Below are positions 9,252-17,095 of a DNA stretch of 32,084 bases, piece after piece. Both the position numbers and the translations under genes were made by a program. Under the pieces are notes generated by a model. The model worked only from the letters and a program-made list of their open reading frames with translations. It was not told where the DNA came from and ran no database searches. The first letter of the stretch is position 1, and the number at the start of each line of letters is the position of its first letter. The DNA comes from CALMKX01 sp036274895 (GTDB lineage: Bacteria > Acidobacteriota > Thermoanaerobaculia > Multivoradales > SZUA-115), in assembly GCA_036274895.1 (NCBI GenBank), contig DASUEU010000073.1, forward strand, positions 1-32,084, in the 5' to 3' direction.

Positions 9252-10505
9252 TTACTCGAGACGGATCTTCTCCTGGTCGTCGAAGGCCGAGGTGTCGGAC
9301 AGGATCACCTCGTCGCCGACGTCTAGACCCGAGCGGACCTCGATGGTGTTGACCGAGCTTTTGCCGAGCATCACCGGCACGCGCACCGCCTCACCCGTGG
9401 CCAGCACCTTGAACAGCGAGACTTGGCTCTCGGGGTTGCCGTAAGTCGGACGCCCGACGAAGAGGACGTCGGTGAGCCTCTCGATCTCCACAGTGCCTTC
9501 CACCGAGAGATCGGGACGCGCGCCCTTGGGCAGCTCGCCCAGGATCTCGACGTCGACGGTCACCGTGCCCTCGCGCACGGCGGGGTCGATGCGCTTGACC
9601 CGCCCGGAAACGATGCCGTTGCGGGTATCGACCTCGGCCTTCTGCCCGATCAGAAGGTCCTTGGCCTGGATCTGCGGGATCTGGAGCACGGCCTTGAGCA
9701 GGGCGGGATTGGCGACCAGAGCCAGGTTGGTTCCCGGGCTGACCCGCTGGCCGACCTCGACCGGCACTTCCTGCAACACACCGGCGATGCCGGCGCGGAC
9801 GTTGAGCTCGTTGACCTGGCTCTGGCGCAGCTGGTAGATCGCTTCGAACTGCTCGATCCGCGCCCGCTGGGAGGCGAGCTGGGCCTGGACGGAATCCGTC
9901 TGCTTGGCCAGCCGCTGCTGCTCGATCGCCGTGCGCTCGCCGAGCTGTTTGGCCCGCAAGCGGGCCCGCTTCAAGGTGATCTCCGGGGTCAGGCCGTCAC
10001 GAGCCAGCTGCTCCTGGGCCTCGGCCTCGAGCTTGGCCTCTTCATAGTCCGAAGCCACCCGCGCCGCCTCGGCCTGCTGGTTGAGCACCTCGCTCTCGAG
10101 CCGCACCTCCAGGTCGCGGCTCTCCGCCCTGGCGGCATCGAGGGCCAGCCGGGCGTCCAGGGCCTGCTGCTCCAGCTCGGGGTTGGAAAGCTCGAGGATG
10201 ACCGTGTCCGGGGTCACTTCGGAGCCCGGCAGCACCACCCGGCGGTCGACCTGGCCGACGGTGCCGGCGGTGATCCACTGGATCTCCTCGGGGATGAGGG
10301 TGCCGGGGCCGCGGACCTGACGGACCATCTCGCCGCGCTCGACCTTGCCGGTCCACACGGTCTGGCGGTCCACGGTCATGCTGGCCCGTTCGAGGGTGAG
10401 CACCTTGTAGGTGCCGAAGATCAGAACCACGGCGGCGATCGAGCCAATGACGATCTGTCGCTGCCGGCGCTGTTTCAGGTGGGCGGGATCTCTTGGTTTG
10501 TCCAT
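9252..10505 (-). CDS. HlyD/MacA-type periplasmic adaptor subunit
   Basis: The 417-residue protein has a membrane anchor (about 18-36) and then the usual adaptor order. A split lipoyl/barrel-sandwich region (about 68-108 and 235-270) flanks a long coiled coil (about 108-235, rich in Glu, Gln, Arg and Ala). A beta-barrel (about 270-345) and a membrane-proximal domain (about 346-417, containing GLDVGDEVILSD) follow. Such adaptors bridge an inner-membrane transporter and an outer-membrane exit duct. It is the first gene of a set with two ABC ATPases, consistent with a MacAB-like exporter, but no MacB/FtsX permease or TolC is in the window. GGAG lies four bases before the ATG. The arsR-like gene is just upstream, but a strong hairpin (10652-10692) separates them. 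Confidence 0.92.
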   Translation of the reverse strand: MDKPRDPAHLKQRRQRQIVIGSIAAVVLIFGTYKVLTLERASMTVDRQTVWTGKVERGEMVRQVRGPGTLIPEEIQWITAGTVGQVDRRVVLPGSEVTPDTVILELSNPELEQQALDARLALDAARAESRDLEVRLESEVLNQQAEAARVASDYEEAKLEAEAQEQLARDGLTPEITLKRARLRAKQLGERTAIEQQRLAKQTDSVQAQLASQRARIEQFEAIYQLRQSQVNELNVRAGIAGVLQEVPVEVGQRVSPGTNLALVANPALLKAVLQIPQIQAKDLLIGQKAEVDTRNGIVSGRVKRIDPAVREGTVTVDVEILGELPKGARPDLSVEGTVEIERLTDVLFVGRPTYGNPESQVSLFKVLATGEAVRVPVMLGKSSVNTIEVRSGLDVGDEVILSDTSAFDDQEKIRLE

Positions 10506-10651
10506 GGGTCTCCAGACCTCTTCGCTCGCAAGTACCTAATGTGCAGCCAGAGGGCCAACCCGCGACAAAGGCGTTGGCCTCTGAGGATCGGACCCTAGTA
10601 CGGAAAAAGGCGGCCAGCGTTTCAAAGGCGGGCGCAGAGGGGGGAGGACTC

Positions 10652-10692
10652 GACTTCCGCCGGTCGGCCGGAGCACCCGACCGGCGGAAGTC
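10652..10692 (-). terminator. 16-bp terminator-like hairpin after the arsR-type gene
   Basis: GACTTCCGCCGGTCGG (10652-10667) and CCGACCGGCGGAAGTC (10677-10692) are perfect 16-bp inverted arms with a nine-base loop. The hairpin begins 19 bases past the stop of the minus-strand ArsR-family gene and precedes the adaptor gene. The following minus-strand bases are pyrimidine-rich (CCTCCCCCCTCT) and not a U-tract. It probably ends the arsR transcript. Confidence 0.6.
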
Positions 10693-10711
10693 TGGCTGCT
10701 TGGAGCCGCGA

Positions 10712-11059
10712 TCAGACGTCGAGCTGGCGGAAGAAGTTGTTCCGCAGCTTGTCGTTGAACTGGTGGTCGGTCAACCGGTAGTAGATGGTCTGGGCATCGC
10801 GCCGGGGCGCGACGAGGCCGTAGGCCCGCAGCTTCGACAGGTGTTGGGACACCGCCGAGACCGAAACGCCGAGCATCTCGGCGAGGTCGCACACGCACAG
10901 CTCCTTCATGTTCTCTAGCAGGTAGAGCAGCTTGAGGCGTGTGGCATTGCCCGCCAGGTTGAGGAGCTCGGCCGCCTCCTCGAGGTCCGGAGAGGCCTCG
11001 AGGTTCTGGCGAATCTGCGTGATCTCCTTCTGCGAGATGGTGTTGCCCTCCGTCTTCAT
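10712..11059 (-). CDS. ArsR/SmtB-family metal-responsive repressor
   Basis: The 115-residue winged-helix repressor keeps the ArsR/SmtB core: NATRLKLLYLL, the ELCVCDLAEML helix, the recognition helix VSAVSQHLSKL and the beta-wing RRDAQTIYYRL. C55 and C57 in CVC form the alpha3-type thiolate metal site seen in ArsR and CadC. The alpha5 zinc site is incomplete: DHQ stands where SmtB has DHH, and the protein ends soon after. It should therefore sense a thiophilic metal such as As, Cd, Pb or Cu rather than Zn; the exact metal is unknown. The ATG at 11059 follows AAGGAGG by five bases; a GTG lies two codons upstream. It sits between the copper operon and the adaptor gene, so it may control either, or mainly itself. 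Confidence 0.9.
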   Translation of the reverse strand: MKTEGNTISQKEITQIRQNLEASPDLEEAAELLNLAGNATRLKLLYLLENMKELCVCDLAEMLGVSVSAVSQHLSKLRAYGLVAPRRDAQTIYYRLTDHQFNDKLRNNFFRQLDV

Positions 11060-11178
11060 CGTCACCTCCTTGGGTCAAGCGTGGGTGGGGGATCCGGTTG
11101 GCGCGCTAGAGTCTCGAGAGCCTGCTCGTAGCTGGCGCGAAACCGTAGCTCTGCCGTTGAGTAACGCATTCTGTACTG

Positions 11179-11210
11179 ATTATACGCAGGTCTCGCCGGA
11201 ATTTCAGCAA
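11179..11210 (-). promoter_or_regulatory. Candidate promoter of the arsR-type gene
   Basis: The minus strand contains a perfect TATAAT (11184 to 11179), about 120 bases before the ATG. Possible -35 boxes are CTGAAA at a 17-base distance and TTGCTG (11210-11205) at 20 bases, neither ideal. The 320-base gap between the copA-type and arsR-type genes is unusually AT-rich for the window. Apart from this and the hairpin at 11341-11369 I see nothing coding in it. Confidence 0.45.
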
Positions 11211-11340
11211 GACAGGAACGATTTCTAGCGCTTCAGGATCGCCGCCGGCCTCCAGCATTCTCGCCCCCGATGTCACTCCGACATTCCTGTCTGAGCCTTT
11301 CTTGCTACTCTAACTTAAGTCTACATAAGGTTCAAGTGGC

Positions 11341-11369
11341 GAGGGGGCGAAATCTGGGCTCGCCCCCTC
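11341..11369 (-). terminator. Terminator hairpin after the copper ATPase gene
   Basis: GAGGGGGCGA (11341-11350) and TCGCCCCCTC (11360-11369) form a perfect 10-bp stem with a nine-base loop, 10 bases past the stop of the minus-strand Cu-ATPase gene. No U-tract follows, but position and strength make it the likely end of the csoR-copA transcript. Confidence 0.6.
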
Positions 11370-11379
11370 AGCACAACCC

Positions 11380-13782
11380 TCAGAGCGCGACCCGCCGCAG
11401 GCGCAGGGCGTTGAGGATCACCGACACCGAGGAGAAGGTCATTGCCAGGCTGGCCACCATCGGTGACATCAGCAGCCCCAGGACCGGGTAGAGGGCACCC
11501 GCCGCCAGCGGCAGGGCCAGCAGGTTGTAGCCGAAGGCCAGACCGAGGTTCTGGCGCACGTTGCCCAGAGTGGCCCGGGCCAGCCGCACCGCGCGGACGA
11601 TGCCGCCGAGGTCGCCGTGGAGCAGGGTGATGCCGGCGCTCTCGATCGCCACGTCGGTGCCGTCGCCCATGGCAATGCCGACCCGCGCCCGGGCCAGGGC
11701 CGGGGCGTCGTTGACCCCGTCGCCCGCCATCGCGGTGCGCCGGCCAGCCGCCTCGAGCCGGGCCACCAGCTCGCCCTTCCCTTCAGGCCGGATCTCGGCG
11801 TGGACCTCCGGGATCCCGATCCGGCGGGCCACTTGCTCGGCCGCTGCCCGCCGGTCGCCGGTCGCCATCACCACTCGGACGCCGAGCTTCTGCAGGGCCG
11901 CGAGGGCCCCTGGCGTCGAGCCCTTGATCGGATCGCTGGCCGCGAGCACACCGGCCAGATGGCCGTCGATGCCGACCCACAGCAAGGTCTCCCCCGCCCC
12001 GCCCAGCTGCTCGACAGGGCCACCGAGAGCGCCGGTGGCCACCGCCAGCGACTTGAGGAAGGCCTCGCTACCCACGGCGACTTCTCGCCCACCCACCTCG
12101 CCGACCACCCCCCCACCCGGCACTGACTCGAAGCGGCCCACCGGCTCGAGGGAAAGGCCGCGCTCTCGAGCGGCGGCGAGGGTTGCCTGCGCCAGGGGGT
12201 GCTCGCTGGCCCGTTCGAGGCTCGCCGCCAGGCGCAGGAGCTCGTCTTCGCTGGTGCCGGCCGCGGCCAGGGCACCGACGATCCGCGGCCGACCTTCGGT
12301 CAGGGTGCCGGTCTTGTCCACCACCAGGGTATCCACCGCCGCCAGGGCTTCGAGGGCCGCCGCGCTCTTGATCAGCACGCCCGCGTTCGCCCCGCGACCG
12401 ACGCCGACCATGATCGACATCGGGGTGGCAAGTCCGAGAGCACAGGGGCAGGCGATGATCATTACCGACACCGCCGCGACGAAGGCATAGGACAGGCGCG
12501 GCTCCGGCCCGAGGAAGAACCAGCCCAGGAAGGCCAGGGCGGCGACGCCCAGCACTACGGGCACGAAGATCCCGGCCACGCGATCCGCTAGCCGCTGAAT
12601 CGGTGCGCGGCTGCGCTGGGCATCTGCCACCAGCTGGACGATGCGGGAGAGGACGGTCTCGGAGCCCACCCGGCGCGCCTCGATCACGAAGCTGCCGGTG
12701 GTGTTGAGAGTGCCGCCGGTGACCTCGTCCCCCGGGCCCTTGGCCACCGGGATCGGCTCGCCTGTCAGCATCGACTCGTCCACGGAGCTGCCCCCCTCCG
12801 CCACCACGCCGTCGACCGGCACCCGGCCGCCCGGTCGGACCCGGAGCCGGTCGCCGACGTGGACCTCCGCCAGCGCCACCTCGGCCTCGGAGCCATCCGC
12901 GGCGATGCGCAGGGCGGTCTCCGGCGCCAGCTTGAGCAGGGCCTTCAAGGCCCCCTGGGTGCGGCTGCGCGCGAGCAACTCGAGCACCTGGCCGAGCAGG
13001 GTCAAGGCCGTGATCACCGCCGCCGCCTCGTAGTAGACCGGCACGCCTCCGCCGTGCCCGCGCATCTCGGCCGGGAAGAGTCCGGGCAGGAACGTCGCTA
13101 CCAGGCTGTAGCCATAGGCCACGCCGATGCCGATGCCGAGGAGGGTGAACATGTTGAGGTTGCGGGTGACGATCGACTGCCAGGCCCGCGCGAAGATCGG
13201 CCAGCCGGCCCACAGCACGGCGGGGGTGGCGAAGAGGAGCTGGAACAGGTTCAGGGCCTGAGCGCTCACACGGTGCTGAAGGGGTTGCCCCGGGATCAAG
13301 TCCGACATGGCGACCAGAAAGACCGGCAGGGCGAGACCGGCCGCCACCCAGAACCGGCGCTTCATGTCGGTGAGCTCGAGGTTCTCCTCCTCTTCTGCCG
13401 AGACCATCATCGGCTCGAGGGCCATGCCGCAGATCGGGCACGTGCCGGGCCCTTCTTGGACGATCTCCGGGTGCATGGGACAGGTGTAGAGGCCGGGCTT
13501 CGCCGCCGTCTCCGTGGGACGGACGCCGCCCGCAGCGGGGTGCTGATGACCATGGCTGCTCGAGTGGCCCGCCGAGCAACAGGAGGCCTGGGCGGGCGGG
13601 GCGGCAGAACCGAGATATCGCCCGGGGTCGGTCTGGAACTTGATCCGACAGCCCTCCGAGCAGAAGAAGTAGGTCGTGCCGTTGTGATCGGCCCGGTGCC
13701 GGGCGGTGGCCGGATCCACACTCATACCGCAGACCGGATCGAGGGCGAGGAAGGAAGGGGGGCTGGCAGAAGCCATCTTCAT
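11380..13782 (-). CDS. copA: Cu(I)-exporting P-type ATPase with YHS and heavy-metal-binding N-terminal modules
   Basis: The 800-residue P1B ATPase exports a metal across the inner membrane at the cost of ATP. It has TGE (340-342), CPC in the metal-transport helix (445-447), phosphorylated D489 in DKTGT, the P1B-specific HP (528-529) and GDGVNDAP (687-694). CPC, the FGYN helix and the final MTFSS helix fit the Cu(I) class P1B-1. The N-terminus lacks the common CxxC HMA domain. It has instead a YHS module (about 14-58, DPVCGM and FFCSEGC), a Cys/His-rich linker (about 68-82) and a YTCPMHP...CPICGM heavy-metal-binding module (about 99-125). GGAGG lies four bases before the ATG. The gene is 12 bases after csoR, so copper probably induces both. 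Cu(I) specificity is inferred from family motifs. Confidence 0.95.
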   Translation of the reverse strand: MKMASASPPSFLALDPVCGMSVDPATARHRADHNGTTYFFCSEGCRIKFQTDPGRYLGSAAPPAQASCCSAGHSSSHGHQHPAAGGVRPTETAAKPGLYTCPMHPEIVQEGPGTCPICGMALEPMMVSAEEEENLELTDMKRRFWVAAGLALPVFLVAMSDLIPGQPLQHRVSAQALNLFQLLFATPAVLWAGWPIFARAWQSIVTRNLNMFTLLGIGIGVAYGYSLVATFLPGLFPAEMRGHGGGVPVYYEAAAVITALTLLGQVLELLARSRTQGALKALLKLAPETALRIAADGSEAEVALAEVHVGDRLRVRPGGRVPVDGVVAEGGSSVDESMLTGEPIPVAKGPGDEVTGGTLNTTGSFVIEARRVGSETVLSRIVQLVADAQRSRAPIQRLADRVAGIFVPVVLGVAALAFLGWFFLGPEPRLSYAFVAAVSVMIIACPCALGLATPMSIMVGVGRGANAGVLIKSAAALEALAAVDTLVVDKTGTLTEGRPRIVGALAAAGTSEDELLRLAASLERASEHPLAQATLAAARERGLSLEPVGRFESVPGGGVVGEVGGREVAVGSEAFLKSLAVATGALGGPVEQLGGAGETLLWVGIDGHLAGVLAASDPIKGSTPGALAALQKLGVRVVMATGDRRAAAEQVARRIGIPEVHAEIRPEGKGELVARLEAAGRRTAMAGDGVNDAPALARARVGIAMGDGTDVAIESAGITLLHGDLGGIVRAVRLARATLGNVRQNLGLAFGYNLLALPLAAGALYPVLGLLMSPMVASLAMTFSSVSVILNALRLRRVAL

Positions 13783-13794
13783 GGGACCTCCGGG

Positions 13795-14082
13795 TTATCG
13801 TTGCTTGAGTTGACCGAAACGGGAGAAGACGTCGAGCAACTCCTCGAGCTTGCGCGTACGCTCGGCCTCGTCGCCGCTCGCCATGGCGGAAGCCACGCAG
13901 GTCTGGACGTGGTCGGCGAGCACCAGCTTGCCGACCTCGGCCAGGGCGGCCTGGGCCGCCGCGACCTGGCTCAAGACATCCACACAGTAGCGACCGCCGG
14001 TGAGCATGCGCTCCAGGCCGGCCACCTGGCCGCCGATCTTGCGCAGCCGTCTCGCCGCGTTCTCTCGGATCTCTGGCGTCAT
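13795..14082 (-). CDS. csoR: Copper-sensing repressor CsoR
   Basis: The 95-residue all-helical protein belongs to the CsoR/RcnR family (DUF156). It carries the Cu(I) triad C33, H58 and C62, with the same spacing as C36-H61-C65 of the Mycobacterium tuberculosis protein; this separates it from RcnR (Ni/Co) and FrmR (formaldehyde). Apo-CsoR binds DNA and Cu(I) releases it. GAGGAGG precedes the ATG by six bases. It is first in an operon with the Cu-ATPase. A dyad of the known CsoR operator type lies 28 bases upstream of its start, so self-regulation is expected. Confidence 0.93.
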   Translation of the reverse strand: MTPEIRENAARRLRKIGGQVAGLERMLTGGRYCVDVLSQVAAAQAALAEVGKLVLADHVQTCVASAMASGDEAERTRKLEELLDVFSRFGQLKQR

Positions 14083-14109
14083 GGCACACCTCCTCGATCC
14101 CTCAAACCA

Positions 14110-14126
14110 ATACCCGGTATGGGTAT
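14110..14126 (-). promoter_or_regulatory. CsoR-type operator upstream of csoR-copA
   Basis: ATACCC (14110-14115) and GGGTAT (14121-14126) form a perfect dyad with a five-base centre. This is the TACCC...GGGTA pattern of CsoR operators. It lies 28 bases before the csoR ATG and 94 bases before tyrA on the other strand, in their shared 137-base spacer. The promoter hexamers themselves are not clear. Confidence 0.7.
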
Positions 14127-14219
14127 ATTCCCGCCAGGTAGATTCGACCGAGGCGAGCTGCGACTTGACGAGAGGGGCTTCCTCCCTGGATCCTTCCCCT
14201 CCTCTGGGGAGGAAAGGCC

Positions 14220-15344
14220 ATGTCCAGCCATGACCTCGACAGCGTCCGCCGGCGTATCCGCGAGCTCGACCGGGAGCTGATCTCTCTCGCCGCCGAGCGG
14301 GTGGCCCTGGCGCGCCGAGTCGGTGAGCTCAAGCGCCAGGAAGGCCAGCCGATCGTCGATTTCGCCCAGGAGCTGCGGGTGATGAACCGAGCGCGTGAGG
14401 AGGCCCTCGAGCACGGTCTCGATCCCTCGATCGCCGAGAACCTCCTCGCCCGCCTGATCCGAGCGGCGATCACCGTGCAAGAGGAAGACAACGTGCGCTC
14501 GGCAGCAGGGGGCGTCGGCCAACGAGCCGTGCTGGTGGGCGGATCCGGCCGGATGGGCCACTGGATGGCCAGCTTCCTCGCCGCCCAGGGCTACGAGACC
14601 CTGAACCTCGATCCGCGTGGTGCGGAGGACGAGAACGCCCGGGCCGAGGCCGCCCTCGCCACCGCCGAGCTGGTGATCTCCGCCGCCCCGCCGAGCGCCA
14701 CGGCCTCGCTCTATCGCTCCTGGTGCGCCCGCCCACCGGGCGGCGTGATCTGCGACCTCGCGAGCATCAAGACCCCGCTGATCGAGCCGATCCGGGCCCT
14801 CCAGCGTGCCGGAGGCCGGGTGGCTTCGCTCCACCCTATGTTCGGGCCCTCGACCGTGGTGCTACGGGGCGCCGACGTGGTGGTGTGCGAGACCGACGAC
14901 GAGCTGGCGACCGACCTCGCCGAGGCCCTGTTCCGCCCCACCACGGCCCGGCTGGTGCGCATCCCTCTCCTCCACCACGATCGCTTGATGGCCGATCTGC
15001 TCACCCTCGCCCACGCCACGGCGATCGCCTTCGCCCTCGCCCTGCCCGAGACCGGGCCGCCCCTCCAGAGTCCGACCTTCCGGGTCCTGGAGGGCCTGGC
15101 GACCGCCGTAGTGCGCGAGAGCGCCGACGTCTACTTCGAGATCCAGGCCGACAACCCCCACTCGCTGTCGGCCATCGAGAGGTTGCGGGCGGCGGTCGAG
15201 GAGTTGCTCTCGGTGGTTCGAGCTCGGGACCGCCGGGACTTCCACCGCCTGATGGAGGACGGCCAAAAGCGGACGGCGGCGGCCTCCGAAAGCTCTACCA
15301 GCCGCACTGACGACCGCGGTTCTGCTCGTCCAGCCACGCCTTGA
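14220..15344 (+). CDS. tyrA: Chorismate mutase / prephenate dehydrogenase (T-protein)
   Basis: The 374-residue bifunctional enzyme joins an AroQ-type chorismate mutase (about 1-90; DSVRRRIRELDRELISLAAER with the usual Arg, Lys and Glu positions) to prephenate dehydrogenase (about 100-345). The dehydrogenase shows the NAD loop VGGSGRMG (106-113) and LHPMFGP (204-210), as in enterobacterial TyrA. It makes prephenate from chorismate and then 4-hydroxyphenylpyruvate with NAD+, the tyrosine branch of aromatic synthesis. GAGG lies close before the ATG. The last 17 codons overlap the end of the convergent M2 peptidase gene by 50 bases; that tail (about 351-374, Ser/Thr/Arg-rich) is beyond the conserved domain. 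An aminotransferase gene that could finish the pathway lies 2 kb downstream on the other strand. Confidence 0.93.
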   Translation: MSSHDLDSVRRRIRELDRELISLAAERVALARRVGELKRQEGQPIVDFAQELRVMNRAREEALEHGLDPSIAENLLARLIRAAITVQEEDNVRSAAGGVGQRAVLVGGSGRMGHWMASFLAAQGYETLNLDPRGAEDENARAEAALATAELVISAAPPSATASLYRSWCARPPGGVICDLASIKTPLIEPIRALQRAGGRVASLHPMFGPSTVVLRGADVVVCETDDELATDLAEALFRPTTARLVRIPLLHHDRLMADLLTLAHATAIAFALALPETGPPLQSPTFRVLEGLATAVVRESADVYFEIQADNPHSLSAIERLRAAVEELLSVVRARDRRDFHRLMEDGQKRTAAASESSTSRTDDRGSARPATP

Positions 15345-17082
15345 GGGGAGCGAAGTAGTCGATGATCGCCGTGGCATCCATCTCACGGCTGCCGGAGAGG
15401 GCCTCGAGGGCGTCCGGCCAGGGCCGGGAGAGGCCCATCTCGAGGGTCGCCGCCAGGCGCTCGCCGGCCTCGGCGTTGCCATAGATCGAACAACGGTGCA
15501 GTGGGGCGGTGTTGCCGGCCGTCTTGCACAGCTCGCGGAGGAACTGGAACTGCAGGATGTGGGCGAGGAAGTAGCGCGTGTAGGGCACGTTTCCGGCGAC
15601 GTGGTACTTGGCACCCGGGTCGAAATCCGCCTCGGAGCGGGCCACCGGCGGCGCCACGCCCTGGTACTTCTCGACCAGGTCCCACCAGGCCCGGTTGTAG
15701 CTTCCGGGCTTCACCTCCCCGGAGTAGACCTTCCACCGCCACTGGTCGATCAACAGGCCGAAGGGCAGGAAGGCCACCTTGTCGAGGGCCTGGCGCATCA
15801 GTAGACCGACGTCCTGGCGGGGATCGGGCTCGGTGTCGATCATGCCGATCTGCTTCAGGTACTTGGGCGTCACCGAGAGGGCCACGGTGTCGCCGATGGC
15901 CTCGTGGAAGCCGTCGTTGGCGCTGTCCTGATAGAGGAAGGGCAGGCGGTTGTAGGCCCGCTGGTAGAAGTTGTGCCCCAGCTCGTGGTGGATGGTGATG
16001 AAGTCCTCGTCGTTGATGCCGATGCACATCTTGATGCGCAGGTCATCCTGGTAGTCGATATCCCAGGCGCTGGCATGGCAGACCACGTCGCGGTCTCGCG
16101 GCCGGGTGAACTGCGAGCGCTCCCAGAACGTCGCCGGCAGGGGGGCGAAGCCCAGGGAGGTGAAGAAGCGCTCGGCGATGCGCACCATCTCGCGCTCGTC
16201 GACGCCCTTGGTCTTGAGGCGTTCGGTCAGGTCGAAGCCGGGATCGGAGCTCGCCGGCGCCACCAGCGGGTAGATGTTGGCCCACTGCTGGGCCCACATG
16301 TTGCCCAGCAGATGCGCCGGGATCGGCTCCCCCGGCTTGACCACGTCCGCTCCGTAGACTTCGGCGAGACGGGCGCGCACGTGGCAGTGCAGGGCCTCGT
16401 AAAGAGGCTTGACCTGCCCCCACAGGCGGTCGAGCTCGCGGGCGAAGTCGTCCGGCGGCATGTCGTACTTCGAGCGCCAGAGGGCGCCCACGTCGGCGAA
16501 GCCCAGCTCCCGCGCCCCTTCGTTGGCCAGGACGGCGAGGCGCTCGAAGTCGGCACGCATCGGTGCCGAGACCGTGCGCCAGCCCACCCAGGCGTCGAGC
16601 AGCTCCCGGGCGTTCTTGCTCTCGGCCATCAGTCGCTCGAGCTTGTCGATGGTCAGGCAGTCGTCCGGGGTGCGGCACCAACGCCCCGTGCCGAAGGCGG
16701 CGTCGAGGGAGGCGGCCAATCGGGTCACCTCGGAGGTCTTGGCCGGCTCGGAAGGCGCGGGCAGCACCAGGTAGGTGCGCAGGAGCTTCAGCTTGCGGGC
16801 GGTCTCGGGGTCCACCGCCACATCGTTGAATCGGGCCGCCTGCTTGGCGAAGTCGATGGTGGCGGCGGTGAGCCGCTCGTTGGCCTGGGCTGCGAGAATC
16901 TGGGTGTCCTCGGTGATGTAGGTCGCCTGCACCCACTGGGCGCGCTGGGAGTCGATGGTCAGCTCGAGCAGGCGCCGGTCCGCTTCGTCGGCGAAGCGCT
17001 TCGCCTCCTCGGCCGTCGGGCCTTGCGCCAGGGCGGGGACGCTCGCGACGAGCGCACAGAGGACGATCGAGAACCTTCTCAT
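15295..17082 (-). CDS. M2-family peptidyl-dipeptidase (ACE-like zinc metallopeptidase)
   Basis: The 595-residue protein has an N-terminal signal peptide (about 1-19, ending ALA-Q) and an M2 catalytic domain. Zinc ligands are H366 and H370 in HHELGH and E394 in HEAIGD, and E367 is the catalytic base. Other ACE-like blocks are recognisable, including the VAGNVPYTRYFLAHILQFQF region (493-512). Angiotensin-converting-enzyme relatives remove C-terminal dipeptides; bacterial members are secreted or periplasmic and probably help use peptides. Its start lies 13 bases after the aminotransferase stop, so the pair is probably one transcript. Its 3' end overlaps tyrA by 50 bases. Confidence 0.94.
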   Translation of the reverse strand: MRRFSIVLCALVASVPALAQGPTAEEAKRFADEADRRLLELTIDSQRAQWVQATYITEDTQILAAQANERLTAATIDFAKQAARFNDVAVDPETARKLKLLRTYLVLPAPSEPAKTSEVTRLAASLDAAFGTGRWCRTPDDCLTIDKLERLMAESKNARELLDAWVGWRTVSAPMRADFERLAVLANEGARELGFADVGALWRSKYDMPPDDFARELDRLWGQVKPLYEALHCHVRARLAEVYGADVVKPGEPIPAHLLGNMWAQQWANIYPLVAPASSDPGFDLTERLKTKGVDEREMVRIAERFFTSLGFAPLPATFWERSQFTRPRDRDVVCHASAWDIDYQDDLRIKMCIGINDEDFITIHHELGHNFYQRAYNRLPFLYQDSANDGFHEAIGDTVALSVTPKYLKQIGMIDTEPDPRQDVGLLMRQALDKVAFLPFGLLIDQWRWKVYSGEVKPGSYNRAWWDLVEKYQGVAPPVARSEADFDPGAKYHVAGNVPYTRYFLAHILQFQFLRELCKTAGNTAPLHRCSIYGNAEAGERLAATLEMGLSRPWPDALEALSGSREMDATAIIDYFAPLKAWLDEQNRGRQCGW

Positions 17083-17095
17083 GGGTGATTCCCTT

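Noticed and set aside
11270..11491. A 73-codon plus-strand frame in the gap next to copA
   Set aside because: It has no clear ribosome site or family. Half of it overlaps the end of the copper ATPase gene and it crosses a terminator hairpin.
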